Positions 35,178-47,731 of a DNA stretch of 64,000 bases are shown here, piece by piece. Under the pieces are notes generated by a model. The model was not told the DNA's origin, made no database searches, and saw only the letters and a program-made list of their open reading frames with translations. Within the stretch, counting starts at the first letter, position 1; each line of letters starts with the position of its first letter. A program made the translations under genes and the position numbers. The stretch comes from Mantamonas sphyraenae. Taxonomy: Eukaryota; CRuMs; Mantamonadidae. The stretch spans positions 248,001 through 312,000 of the forward strand of contig JAPMXV010000056.1 of assembly GCA_026936335.1 (NCBI GenBank), read 5' to 3'.

Positions 35178-36018
35178 GTGTGTGTGTGTGACATGTGTTG
35201 AATCACTCAAGGAAGGTGTACACACGGGTCTGGTTCTCCTGAGCCCGCTGCTTCTTCACGTAGTTGTGGCGTGCAAAACACGACAGTCCAAACACAATGT
35301 AGAAGCCAAACGCAATCCAGCACGCCTGTGCTGCCTCTGCATACTTGTCCAGAGGCATGTCAATCGTAAACGGCTTGGCTGGCAACGTCAGCGCCAGGAC
35401 AAGGAAGAAGAGGACAGCCCACACCGAAATCACCGAGCAGAACAGCGACACTGGACCACACAGCACACACACGCGCGGTACAACGCACAAACACACACAA
35501 GCAGCACAGGACACACGGGTCGGGTGTGCAGTGGGTGTGGATACATGGTGTCAGTGTCAGTGGGGAGAGGAGGGGGGGAACGCAAAGGGTGGACGACGGC
35601 TGGGGCGGGAGGGCGGACACGCACGTTTCGGTCCCGGAAGCTTCATGGATCTGTACACGAGACACGCAGGACACACGCACACGTAGATGGGTGGGTTATG
35701 GAATGGGTCAGCAGGGTGGAGAGATGCAGGAGGGATGGTGGGCAGGTGGAGGGCGCGGGAAAACCTCGGAAGCAGCTGCCCCCAGCCAAATACACGCTCA
35801 GCCAGCGGCGCCAACAACAGGCACACGAGGGTGCAGCGATGGATTTTGGAAGGCATTGGGAAACAGAGCAAGGAGGAGGATAGATGGGAGATGGGAGGGG
35901 ATGAAAGAGGGAGAGGCATGTGTGTGTGTGTGTGTGTGTGGGGGGATGGTGGATGATGGGTGGAGAGAGCCACACGCACACAAGAAAGGACAGGTTGGAT
36001 GCGCAGTCGCAAGCAGTT
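35178..36018 (-). repeat. Inverted duplication B (left copy, carries the RNASEK gene)
   Basis: About 840 bp recur in reverse orientation at 39245 to about 40093. The block spans both exons and the intron of the RNASEK gene plus roughly 370 bp of 5' flank; its 5' flank border (GCAGTCGCAAGCAGTT) is sharp at 36018. The 3' border lies in a GT microsatellite and cannot be placed exactly. Differences are scattered substitutions and small CA-repeat length changes. Confidence 0.9.
35203..35646 (-). CDS. RNASEK: RNASEK (V-ATPase-associated, ribonuclease kappa family), copy 1
   Basis: Two exons on the minus strand, 35646-35625 (22 nt) and 35450-35203, with a 174-bp intron, give 89 residues. The N terminus MKLPGPKLSLFCSVISVWAV aligns with the CCGPKLAACGIVLSAWGV start of human RNASEK. 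A second helix lies at CWIAFGFYIVFGLSCF, giving the expected two-TM hairpin; PAKPFTIDMPLDKYAEA is the lumenal loop. In animals RNASEK associates with the V-ATPase and is needed for endocytic uptake. The protein is identical to copy 2. The short first exon was placed by matching GPKL and by phase (AAA C|TG). Confidence 0.82.
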
Positions 36019-36053
36019 GCATGACTGGAAGGGTGATTGTGAAGGGATTGCAT

Positions 36054-36510
36054 TCACGCAGTTCCATGTTGTTGTTGCTGCTGGTCCATGAGAACCTGCA
36101 TGTCGTCTGTGTCGAAGGAGTCGATGCCCGTCTGAAGACAGTGGATGAGCAATGGCACCTTGCTGCCCACAAAGTCATCCGCATGACGCATGGCATCCAA
36201 ATCATCGCCCACATCCTTGGCCATCGTTTCCATGTAAAATGCCTTGAAGGTGCGCATTGTGCTTTCGTCTTCTGCCGCGTCATCCTCGTCCTCGTCCTCG
36301 TCCTCGTCCTCCTCATCTTCAGTCTGCCTCTGCCTCTGCTTCTGCTTCTTTGCTCCCTCCGTGTTGGTTTCCCCTGCGGATTCCAACCACTGCACGAGTC
36401 GGTTGGACAGTCGCAGCACCAGTTGCATCTCTGATGCACTGGAAACCACGTTCGATGACGATGATGATGATGACGATGATGACGATTCTACCTGCATCCC
36501 TGATTCATCG

Positions 36511-36546
<36 letters not shown>

Positions 36547-37163
36547 GCCTCGTCGTCCTGCGCTTGCTCGTTGCACCAGTCGAGCAGTTCCTTGGCTCGC
36601 GAACGCACATTCACCTCCACTTGCTGACCTCGATTCCTCTCCATACACTTCAGTACGGTGGTGAGAGCATCCACGAGGGTTCCTTCATAGCTTCCCACTT
36701 GCCATTTCAGGACAGTCTCCATGGCCTCAAGCATCTGCTGGCCACCCTCGGCCTGTTTGCTCGCATTTGCTCGGCTCGAGCTGCTGCTGCTGCTTTCGCC
36801 ACTGCCACGGGGTCTCTCTCGCCGGTCCTCTTCGTCCTCGTCCTCATCCGATGACGGGAACGCATCCCTGTCCAGGTTCATGGTCACTTTGTCCATGTCT
36901 GCTTCTGTGTACTGCCAGTCGTTGCTGTCCTCCGAGCTATCCGAGTCCGAATCCGAATCCGAACTCGAGTCCGTCTCCCCACCTTCCGACGCTTCTTCCG
37001 ACCCCGACGATGATTCCGACGATGCCTTTCCCTCCTCCACTTCCTCCACTTCCTCTTCAGACGATGATGATGATGATGATGATGATGATGACGAGTCCGA
37101 GTCGCTGTCCTCGTCGGCTCCCTGCGCTCGTGACGAGCGCGACCGCTTCCTGCCTCGTGCCAT
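36054..37163 (-). CDS. Acidic nucleolar-type protein with RSA3-like C terminus
   Basis: Single ORF of 369 residues from the ATG at 37163 (the frame stays open further upstream but within the neighbouring E2 5' region). The N-terminal half is a run of Ser/Asp/Glu stretches, as in ribosome-biogenesis proteins. Two folded segments remain: a helical middle (MLEAMETVLKWQVGSYEGTL, then LVDALTTVLKCM) and a C terminus reading FYMETMAKDVGDDLDAMRHA, then DFVGSKVPLLIHCLQTGIDSF. The latter pattern (F-x-FY-x(6)-DDLD-x(3-4)-R ... LL-x-L-x-G) is like ribosome assembly protein 3 of fungi, which acts in 60S maturation. This family call is from memory and moderate. It shares a 172-bp divergent gap with E2 copy 2. 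Poly-Asp and poly-Ser are encoded by ATC/CGT microsatellites at about 36505-36545 and 37065-37095. Confidence 0.6.
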
Positions 37164-37292
37164 ACCTCGGGTTTTGTGTGTGCAAGCCAGCGCCGATGTG
37201 TTTGTGTTTACGATTCCAATAGGAAGCGACGATGGAGAGGTACGCGGATGGGTTCGCGGTGTGACTGCAATGTGTGCAGTTGGGCGATGGCC

Positions 37293-38702
<1,410 letters not shown>

Positions 38703-38917
38703 TTCATGGGTGCTTGTCGTGCAAAGGGGTTGGACAATGTTGCATGTGCAGGATTTCGGATGGCACGGGAGTGGCAAAGACCTGCATTCCGCAGCAAACC
38801 ACACTGAGGCCGCGTGCGCTCCATACATGCGCTTGCCATTGATCGCAAGCGACGCAGAGTGGCAGATGATGTGTACACTCGGGGTTGGGACTGTGCATGG
38901 AGCGTGTGATTGTGGCA

Positions 38918-39205
38918 TTAGAGCAACTCGGGCTCCGGGTTGCCGTCGTTGGAAACCATCACCGGCTCCAAGATGTTCTCCACCATGAGTTTGAGCACGT
39001 AGCCACCAGCGGCATAGCACAGACCCTGCACAAACGGCTTGGCTGCCACGTCCCACACGTAGTCACCCGTGGTCTTCTCCGCACGAGGCACACGGCGGCG
39101 AGCAGTGCGAAGCGTCACGCCTGCTCCCTGCTCCTCCTCCGCCTTTCCCTGCGTGTTGTTCTCCTCCGTCTTGTTGTTGTCCGTGTTCTTGTTGCTGTCA
39201 CTCAT
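38918..39205 (-). CDS. Small predicted membrane protein
   Basis: ORF of 95 residues from the ATG at 39205. The first ~30 residues are Asn/Lys/Glu/Gln-rich and disordered, followed by a basic patch (TLRTARRRVPRAEK) and one amphipathic/hydrophobic segment (KPFVQGLCYAAGGYVLKLMV), then an acidic end. The pattern (basic stretch, then one Gly-containing helix) would suit a mitochondrial or ER tail-anchored subunit. I do not recognise the family. It is divergent from RNASEK copy 2, and its start sits 40 bp outside the duplicated block B'. Confidence 0.55.
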   Translation of the reverse strand: MSDSNKNTDNNKTEENNTQGKAEEEQGAGVTLRTARRRVPRAEKTTGDYVWDVAAKPFVQGLCYAAGGYVLKLMVENILEPVMVSNDGNPEPELL

Positions 39206-39244
39206 TTGCAAAAGGGAGGGAGGGTGGGTTCTCTCTCAACACTG

Positions 39245-40093
39245 AACTGCTTGCGACTGCGCATCCAACCTGTCCTTTCTTGTGTGCGTGTGTGGCTCTC
39301 TCCACCCATCATCCACCGTCCCCACGCACACACACACACACACACATGCCTCTCCCTCTTTCATCCCCTCCCATCTCCCATCTATCCTCCTCCTTGCTCT
39401 GTTTCCCAATGCCTTCCAAAATCCATCGCTGCACCCTCGTGTGCCTGTTGTTGGCGCCGCTGGCTGAGCGTGTATTTGGCTGGGGGCAGCTGCTTCCGAG
39501 GTTTTCCCGCGCCCTCCACCTGCCCACCATCCCTCCTGCATCTCTCCACCCTGCTGACCCGTTCCATAACCCACCCACCTACGTGTGCGTGTGTCCTGCG
39601 TGTCTCGTGTACAGATCCATGAAGCTTCCGGGACCGAAACGTGCGTGTCCGCCCTCCCGCCCCAGCCGTCGTCCACCCTTTGCGTTCCCCCCTCCTCTCC
39701 CCACTGACACTGACACCATGTATCCACACCCACTGCACACCCGACCCGTGTGTCTTGTGTTGTTTGTGTGTGTTTGTGCGTTGTACCCCGCGTGTGTGTG
39801 CTGTGTGGTCCAGTGTCGCTGTTCTGCTCGGTGATTTCGGTGTGGGCTGTCCTCTTCTTCCTTGTCCTGGCGCTGACGTTGCCAGCCAAGCCGTTTACGA
39901 TTGACATGCCTCTGGACAAGTATGCAGAGGCAGCACAGGCGTGCTGGATTGCGTTTGGCTTCTACATTGTGTTTGGACTGTCGTGCTTTGCACGCCACAA
40001 CTACGTGAAGAAGCAGCGGGCTCAGGAGAACCAGACCCGTGTGTACACCTTCCTTGAGTGATTCAACACATGTCACACACACACACACACACA
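39245..40093 (+). repeat. Inverted duplication B' (right copy, carries the RNASEK gene)
   Basis: Reverse-oriented partner of 35178-36018. It begins with AACTGCTTGCGACTGCGC, includes about 370 bp of 5' flank (the probable promoter and 5' UTR) and ends in a CA microsatellite after the RNASEK stop. Confidence 0.9.
39619..40061 (+). CDS. RNASEK: RNASEK (V-ATPase-associated, ribonuclease kappa family), copy 2
   Basis: Exons 39619-39640 and 39814-40061 with a 173-bp intron (GTGCGTG...GGTCCAG) encode the same 89-residue two-TM protein as copy 1. This copy lies 413 bp from the divergent small membrane-protein gene. The gap is mostly inside the duplicated block, so both RNASEK copies carry the same proximal upstream sequence and are probably both transcribed. 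Confidence 0.82.
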
Positions 40094-40151
40094 AAGACAC
40101 ACACAATGACCACACACAGACACAGAACCAATGCATTTTTGCCAATCAATA

Positions 40152-43100
40152 TCAATCGCTGTCACTATCATCCCACTCGTCATCAGCAACTCCCCCTCCT
40201 GTGTTCCCCCTGCCCCTGCCACCTGTCTGTTCGTCACCCACAGCACTGCGTCTGCTGGCCATGGCCGACAGCAGAGTGGACAGAAAGGGATCGGACGGCT
40301 GCACCGTCTTGCGCTTGTCTGCATCCAGGTGCTCCCTGCCAATCTTCTTCAACGACATTCCCTTGCGAATCTCACTCATCATGTCCCCTGGTGACTCCTT
40401 TGCCTTGCCATTGCCTGTGCCTGTGCCCGCCGACCCTTCGCCGTCGTTCCCGGTCTTTTTCAGATTGGCCAATCCGGCCGCAAACGGATTCACCACTGAT
40501 TTCCCTCCGCTGCCGCCTCCTGGTGCCACAATGGGCTTCTTGGGTGGCGGTGGGGGAGGCGGAGGCGGTGCAGCTGTGGCTGCAGGTGTGGATGCAGTGC
40601 CCCCCTTGGCCTTGCCTGCACTCTTGTCCTGTCCCGTGGGTTTGAAGGAGCCCCCGGCGCCCTGTCCCAGCTCTGTGTTGCTCACGGTCATCACAGCCGC
40701 CGTCTGTTCAAACAGGTACAGGTTGACCTTTTTGCCACCGCACTCGTCCATGACATCCACAAGGTCCTCCTGCTCCTCCAGCGTCACCAGGTCCCCGTCC
40801 TCATCTTTGTACTTGAGCACAAACCCACTGCTGGCATACTTCATCGCCACCTTTTGTGCCAACTCGGCCAAGTCCACGTCCTGCGCTGCACTCACCACTC
40901 GGATGTCCTCCTTGAAGTGACACTTGAACTTCACCTTGCCCTTCTTTGCAGGACTGCTGCCGCCCGCTGTTGCTGCCGGATCCTCTTCCCTTTCACCCTC
41001 CACATCCTGTGTGGTATCCTTTGCCTCCCCTTGTGTTTCCTCTCCCCCTGTTTGTTCGACTGTGTCTGCTGCTTCTGCTTCTGCTTCTCCACTCTGCTGC
41101 TCTCCTTCCACCCCCGACGTTTCCGTCGTTCCGCCATCCTCAGAGGCAGAGCCAGCTTCTGGTTCTTCCATCCCCTCCTGTGTGTCCTGCTCCTGTACCT
41201 GCTCCTGCTCTGGTTCCTGCTCCGGCTCCTGCTCCTCCACCTGCGAGTCTGCTTCGGCGGAAGCGGCTGCCTCTTCTTGCAGCCGTTTCTGCTCCAGCAA
41301 CGCCTCACGGATGATCATGGAATTCTCCTTGGTGACGGCACAGTAGCGAATGCTGGTGGCCACGAGTTGCCGCACGTTCTGTGCCTCGTGTCCCATCAGT
41401 GCCACCAGCGGAGGGATGACGTTCTGCTCGCGAATGCGTTCCATGTTGTCTGTCAACGAGGCCACTCGCGTCACAAACTCCACCAGAGGCATGATGTCCG
41501 CCTCGGTGTGCGCACGCGTCAACTTGTCCGCCACAAATGCCAACGCCTCGCTCGCTCCCAAAGCCGCCAAGCAACTCTCGGTGCTCACGCGTGCCATGCT
41601 GTACAGACAGCCCAACGCAATGTCGCTGATGGCACGCAGAGCCACCATCTGTGCAGACATCTGCGGACCGGCGTCGTCATCGTCATCGTCATCATCGTCG
41701 TCATCCACATCGGATGATTTTGCCTTGCCCCCACCTACCGCACCCGTGGCCGAGTCGACGACGTCGTCGGGCATGAGCATGTTGACAAGGACGGGCACGC
41801 CGTGGAGCTCTGCAAACTGGGTGGCAATGACATCGTCGGTGAGCATGGAGGAGAGGAGTCGCAGGCATTGTTCCACGGCAAAGAGTGAGGAGCCCTCGGT
41901 GCCGAGGATGTACAGGATGGGTTCCAGGGCCCCTGTGAGAAACACATCCTGTGTGCTTTCTGGCTTCTGCTTGGCAATGTGACTCAGTGACCACAGAGCA
42001 CGCGAGCGGATCTCCTCCTGCGGCGACACCATGACGCCGACGAGGGCATCGAAGCCCATGAGGGAGCGAAACTCCATCAACGAGTCTTCCGAGAGGGGCA
42101 CGAGACGAGACAAGGCCCAAGCCGCCTGCAATTGGAGCTGGGGCATGTCGTCCAAGGCCAGCATGCCGGTGACCACAGGCAGTGCCCCTGCTTGCAACAA
42201 CAACGCCGTGCCCTCTTCCGCTGTGCTGAGATTGGTCACCACCGACGCTGCATACATGCGCACCTCTGCATCGACGTCGTCTGCGGCCAGCATGGCCACC
42301 ATGGACGCAAGGATGGAGGGATCGTTGCCCGCCTCGGCCAGGATGGCACGTTGGCTGGCGTCGCTGTTGGCCAGGTTGCACACGGCACGGAGGGCACAGG
42401 ATTGCACGTTTGCGTTGCCGTGCACACACATGCCCAGGAGGGTGGGGATGCCGTTGTGATGCAACACATGCTTGGCACACTTGTCGTGCAGGGCAAACAG
42501 GGACACCAGGTAGGCAGCCACTGTGCACACGTCGGTGTCGGCGTGACTCAACAGACGCAGGATGACAGCCACCCACTCCGGGTGGTGCACAAAGTGACGC
42601 ACCGCAGCGCCGCTGTCGTCGCTCTCCACCATGTCAATCAGCACCGACAAACTCAGGGTGACCATCTGCAGATCGCTGTCCTCGTTGTCAAACGAATCCA
42701 CCACTGCCTGCAGGAACTCCTCGTCGGAGCAGTACATGGCCAGCAGGTCTGCGTCGTCGGCAAACTTGCGAAAGGCCATCGCCCCGTACACCTGCAGCTC
42801 TCGCACGGGCGAACACATGTACATGCCCAGGATCTGCATCACCGCCTCGTTCTGGCCCATCGCACTCAACACCTGCGGGTTGTCAATGTAGTACACCATC
42901 GCCATGGCCGCCTGAACCGTCTCCTCCAGCGCATCCGAGTTCAACTGTTGGATCGCCTGTCCCAACGAAATCTCAGGCGCCTCGGACGGCATCGCCAACG
43001 GTTTGGCCGCCTCTGCCGCCGCCTCTGCCGCCTCCTGCTCTGCCATCAGTTGTGCCAACTCGTTTGGTGTTTCCTGCTCCACCAGCAGTTGTGCCGGCAA

Positions 43101-43641
43101 TTCCACCTCGCCTGTCACTTGTGTGTTGCCTCCCTCTTCATCCACCTCCTGCTCCTGGTGCACCAGTGCATCATCATTGGCCTCTTGCCCCTCTTGCTCC
43201 TGTGGTGCTCCTTGTGTTTCCTCTCGTGCGCCTTCGCCACCCTGCTGCAAACTCGGCTTTTCCTCGCGGGAGGGCAATGCAGGAGGCACCTCCTCCCCCT
43301 CTCCCTCTCCCTCGTCTCCAACGCCGTCCAGTTCCACACTGTTGCTCCTGCTGCCGCTTTGGCCCAGCAGATGCACGGGCTTTTCCGTTCGACGAGGCAC
43401 TGGCGGAGGCGCCTCCTCCTCCTCCTCTTCTTCCTCCCCCTCTTCTTCCCTGTGGTCATCCAACATCCCTTCGTCATCCAATCCCTGGTCTTGGTAATCA
43501 CCCTCCAATCCCATTGCTGTGGCACTGTGGCTGGATGGCGATCCAAGCATGCTTTGCAGCTGGGAATCGAGTGCCGAACTGCCCGCTGCCATTCCAGACG
43601 ACGCCCCCGAGTACGCTGGTTGGCTCTGTTGCTGCTGCAGT

Positions 43642-43681
<40 letters not shown>

Positions 43682-44309
43682 CTGCCCGCATGTCCAAGGT
43701 CTGTGTGACCAGTGCCTGTTGCAGGCTATCTTCGCTGAGGGTGCCCAGGTCGCTCATGGAGTAGCGGGCCTCCTCAAAGTTGGTTTTGGAAATGTTGGCC
43801 AGCTGCTGTTCAAACATCTCCAGGCCACTCATGTTGGCAGTGGCCGAAGTCAGCAGCTTAATCAATGGGCTTGCGCCTGAGTTGACTCGTGGTGTTGTCT
43901 GTGGGTCGGTGCTGCCGTTGCCGCCGCCGACGCCTCCGCTGCCGGCGTCGCCCGAGGTTGAAAACAGAGCAAAGCCGGCCTGGTCGAGCTCGTCCTCGGC
44001 AATGGCGTACACGTTCTCACCACGCAGATGGGCCTCCATTAGGGTGTGGACATCCACGTCGTCGTAGTCATCCAGGGTTTCGTCCTGTTCCGCCTCCAAG
44101 GCCTGGAGGATGCTCAGAGGGTCGTTTTCGACCTCCAGCCGGCGTTCGTATTCGGCAAACCGCTGCTCCGCCTTGTGCAGGGCCAACGACGCCTCGTCAC
44201 TCACGCTGTCCAGGTGGCGTAGGACCACTTCCAGCTGGGCCAGGCTCATGTGCGGCGACTGCTGCTCAACCAGGACCAGCAGCTCCTCCAGTTCCGCCAA
44301 GGAAATCAT
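40152..44309 (-). CDS. ARM-repeat protein with PB1 domain and WASP-like WH2-central-acidic tail
   Basis: Intronless, 1385 residues. The N terminus is a coiled coil (LAELEELLVLVEQQ). Gln-rich and Glu/Pro-rich linkers follow, with PPPVPRR and PPALPSREEKP resembling SH3 ligands. ARM/HEAT-type repeats span ~470-980 (CALRAVCNLANSD, AAWALSRLVPLSED, ALWSLSHIAKQKPES). A PB1-like domain lies at ~1140-1225: KVKFKCHFKEDIRVV, then FVLKYKDEDGDLVTLEEQED, which is the acidic OPCA motif. The end has the order of an Arp2/3 activator: nine prolines, a WH2 helix MMSEIRKGMSLKKI (~1310-1323; compare LLxxIRxGxxLKKV), an amphipathic central helix FLSTLLSAMASRRSAV and an acidic tail ADDEWDDSDSD with its Trp at 1379. 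By family knowledge such a tail binds actin and Arp2/3 and starts branched filaments. The combination with ARM and PB1 is not one I know. The start at 44309 is 53 bp from the divergent channel gene. Confidence 0.82.
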
Positions 44310-44362
44310 CTCTCAGCTCGGCTCGTCCTTCTGCCCACGCCAGCGCCGCTTGCCACAACGGA
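44310..44362. promoter_or_regulatory. 53-bp divergent gap (bidirectional promoter)
   Basis: Only 53 bp separate the start codons of the ARM-PB1-VCA gene and the two-pore channel gene. Promoter elements must be shared or overlap coding sequence. No TATA box is visible. Inferred from geometry. Confidence 0.4.
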
Positions 44363-47211
44363 ATGTCATCCTCGTTGCACTCTCCCTTGCTTAGAGACCA
44401 GGACGAACCCGTGGCAGATGACGACTTTGACGACGGCGGCGAGGGTTTGCCGCTCGATGCAGCGTACGGAGGCGACGGAGAAGACGGAGTCGGCGGCCGA
44501 GAGGGAGGCCACACGTCCGCGTCCGAGTATGCGCGTGAGGAGGGGTATGGCGCAGACGGGGAGTTTGAAGACGATGGAGACGTTGGCGACATCGACGACA
44601 TCATGTTGGAGCGGGCCAAAACAGACGTGCAAGCGCTGCAACTGCTGCGGGCGAGTGTGTTTGTGCGGGACGCGATGAACGATCGGGATTCGAGCAAACA
44701 CGGCAACGATTACGAGTCGTTGCGCTTGTACATCCTCTACCACAAGCGGTACGTGCGTGCGTTTATGTCTGTGGTGGTGGTGCTGCACATGTGTTTGGCA
44801 TTCATCGAAGACACCGGCCGTGCAAACGCCCCTGTGCACATGTCCCTCGAGGCCCTCTGTGTCCTCCTGTACTTGGCCGAGGTGTTTACCGTGGTGCGCT
44901 TCCAACCCAAATCGCTTTCCGACAACGATTACGAAGTGGTGCGACGCAACAAGTGGCAGGTGGCCAAGCTGGTGTTTTCCATCGGCGTGTTGATCGACCT
45001 GCTGGTTGCCGCCAGTGTCACCCAGCACAGTAGTCAGGGATGGTTTCACGTACGCCGTCTCTTGCGACCCTTTTTCGTGGTTGCCCACAGTCGCAGGGTC
45101 AAGAATGTGTTCATTAGCATGGTGCGCAGTGTGCCACGTGTGCTCGACGTGATGATCCTTGGCTCCTTTCTCATCTTCATGTACAGCCTCTTTGGCGTGG
45201 TGATGTTTCGTGGCAAGAACCAAGCCGGAGGCCCAGACTACTTCCAGGACCTGGATACGGCGTTCATTTCACTGATCGTGCTGCTCACCACAGCCAACTA
45301 CCCGGATGTGATGATGCCCATGTATCGCATGAGCCACTGGAATGTGCTGTTTTTCATCTCCTTTCTCATGATTGCCCTGTACTTCATGATGAATCTTCTC
45401 ACAGCCGTCATCTACAACAACTACAACACACTGAGCGAACGCCTTGTGGTCCAATCCAAGATGAACGAACTCGCAGCGTTGGGAGAGGCCTTTCGCACTC
45501 TCCGCGAAGTGGAAGGAAACGTCGGTAAACCGTCGCACAGTTTGACCAGCAGCCAAGCCAGCTATGGGCGAGGCGTCAGTGGTGGCGGGGGTGGGGAGGC
45601 GGACGATGCCGAGCTGACAAGTGCACGTAGCTACCCGGCCGTGACGGGGACATGTCGAGCCGCTCGGTGCTGCAGAACGAAGAGCGTGTGCTGACAGACT
45701 CAAAGGAGTACATCAGCAAGGCGACCTTCCTCCAGTTCCTGCACATGTGGAAGCAAAAGCGTAGGCCGGAAGAGTTGGAGCTGATCTTCTACATGTTGAA
45801 CACGGACGAGACGGGCAAGCTGACGGCACGCCAGTGGATGGGATTGTGCGACGTGCTGCGCTTGCGCTTCAAGACGGCGCCTGTGCAACGTGAACAGACG
45901 TTTGTGGAGAAGCAGCGTGCGGACAAGGAAGAGGCGAACAAGTCGAGGTCCACCAAGTTTGCGGATGGTCTGCGACGCGTGGTGCAACACCCGTACTTTG
46001 AGGTGGTTGTGGACTTGCTCATTGTCCTCAACGGCACACTGATCACGGTGGATCTGGAGTCTTCGCCGAAGGAGGATTCCATTCTCGACAAGGTGGACGT
46101 TGTGTTTTCGCTGCTGTTTCTTGCGGAAATGCTTTTGCGCATCTATGTGTTCTCCTTCCGCGTATATTGGAAGTCACGCTGGAATCGCTTCGACCTGGTG
46201 GTGATTCTGGTGTCGGTGCCTGCTGCGCTGCTGGACGCGTTTGCAGCCACCGATCTGAGTACAGGGGCCACGCTGGTGGTGGTGTTACGTATGTTCCGTC
46301 TGGTGCGTCTGTTGAACAGCATCAAGCGGTTCCGCGTCATTCTGGGCACGTTCCTTGCGCTTCTGCCCACCCTGTTTACCTTTTTCGTGATGCTGCTGTG
46401 CATCTTCTACGTGTTTGCTGTGTTTGCCATCCAATTCTACGCAGGATCCACGAGCAGGGACAAGGTGGCAACGAACCCCAGGTTTGCACAGTCTGCGTAC
46501 GTGCAGCTGGACTACTTTGAGAACAACTTTGACAACTTTCGTAACGCCATGGTGACCCTGTTTGAACTGATGGTGGTGAACAACTGGCACGTGATCATGA
46601 ACGGGTACGAACTGGCAGAGGACCGCAAGACAGTGCGGCTGTTTTTCATCTCATTCTACCTGGTTGCGGTGGTGCTGACGGTGAACCTGATTGTCGCGTT
46701 CATTCTCGACGCTTATTTCCTGCAATTCCAACTGGTCAACAGTCAGGAAGAGCAAGCAAAGGAATTGGCAGAGAGGAGCTCGGCAGCACAGAGGGTTGTG
46801 TGGAGGAAGCGCAATGCTGCGCGTGCCACGCTGCAGTTCAAGGTGAAAAACACACGCACTGTGTCGGCGCTGCTCAAGGAAATGTTCAAGGAGCAAATCG
46901 AGGAAAAACTCAACGCAGTGTATGTGGAAGATCCGGTGGCGGGTGTCACAAGGGTCGTGGATGAAGCCCATCTGCTGCCTGGCAGGGAAGGGCACACGCT
47001 GCGTTCGCGGCTGTTCTGGTTGGGTTCGGAGGAGCTGCAGCGTGTGCGACGGGCAGAAGAGGAGGAGGAAGAGGCGTGGTGGGCCATCTTCCTGGACAAG
47101 GCACGCAATGTGGTGGAGACACGTGCGCGAAGCATCACCGGGATGAGTGCGTCCAGCGAGGTGTACAGCGACAGCAGCAAGGACGTCGAGCTGACGTATG
47201 CGAGGGAATAA
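44363..47211 (+). CDS. Two-pore channel (TPC) cation channel
   Basis: Two coding segments, 44363-45574 and 45676-47211, give 915 residues if a 101-bp intron (GTCAGTGG...GTGCTGCAG, phase 0) is removed; without it the frames differ by one base near the GGGG at 45645. The protein has two six-helix repeats. Repeat I has the pore helix/filter LTTANYPDVMMP (usual TPC: TTANNPDV). Between repeats is an EF-hand-like segment (MLNTDETGKLTARQWMGLC). Repeat II has an S4 LRMFRLVRLLNSIKRFR and filter LFELMVVNNWHVIMNGY, the VNNW of all TPCs. The N terminus is acidic, with HSPLLRD resembling a dileucine endolysosomal sorting signal. TPCs conduct Na+/Ca2+ across endolysosomal or vacuolar membranes. Alternative to the intron: a one-base indel. 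Confidence 0.88.
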
Positions 47212-47266
47212 TCATTAAAAAGATGGTGTGTGTGGCTTTGCACCACGGCAGCGGGAGAGAGGGATG

Positions 47267-47731
47267 TCACACGGCTGTGTCGGAGGCCACTTGGGAATTC
47301 TGCTGGTCTTGTGGCGTGTCCTGGCTGGCATCCTGGCCTGCCTCGAGGTCCCATGAGTTGTCCATGTCTACGCCTGACTGCATTTCTTCCTCTTGGTCGC
47401 GTTCGCGAGCGGCAGCAATGCGTCGTTCGACGCCCTCACGGTGGAGTCGTAGCGCGGCTGCGTTGGCTCGCTTTTGTTGGCTTTCACGCACGGTGAGGAT
47501 GCAACAGTTGAGAATAAGGACGCCCAAACCCAAGCCCACCATGAGTTGGAAGGCTAGATTGGCAGCGCCGCCGAGCATACCGACCAGGAAGCTGGCAAAG
47601 GCCAGACCCGTCAGCACGCGGAAATGAATCTGGCGCCAGCGTTCTCGGGCAAACGGAGAACAGCATTCGTGGCCCTGACAGCAGAAGAAGGCACAGCAGG
47701 ATGGTGGATGTGGTTGCTCCTCTTCACTCAT
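47267..47731 (-). CDS. Small Cys-rich protein with two hydrophobic segments
   Basis: 154 residues from the ATG at 47731 (MSEEEQPHPPS); the same frame extends to an ATG at 47845, adding 38 residues. A Cys cluster (SCCAFFCCQGHECCSPFARE) could be palmitoylated or bind metal. Two adjacent hydrophobic stretches follow (TGLAFASFLVGMLGGAA and LMVGLGLGVLILNCCIL), then a basic, coiled-coil-like and finally acidic Gln/Asp-rich tail. I do not recognise the family; a membrane protein with both ends cytosolic is the simplest topology. It is divergent from the RRN3 gene. Confidence 0.55.
   Translation of the reverse strand: MSEEEQPHPPSCCAFFCCQGHECCSPFARERWRQIHFRVLTGLAFASFLVGMLGGAANLAFQLMVGLGLGVLILNCCILTVRESQQKRANAAALRLHREGVERRIAAARERDQEEEMQSGVDMDNSWDLEAGQDASQDTPQDQQNSQVASDTAV

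Noticed and set aside
36054-37163. BCCIP/BCP1 homologue
   Set aside because: The acidic N terminus suggested it, but the conserved BCCIP core is absent; the C terminus is more like RSA3.
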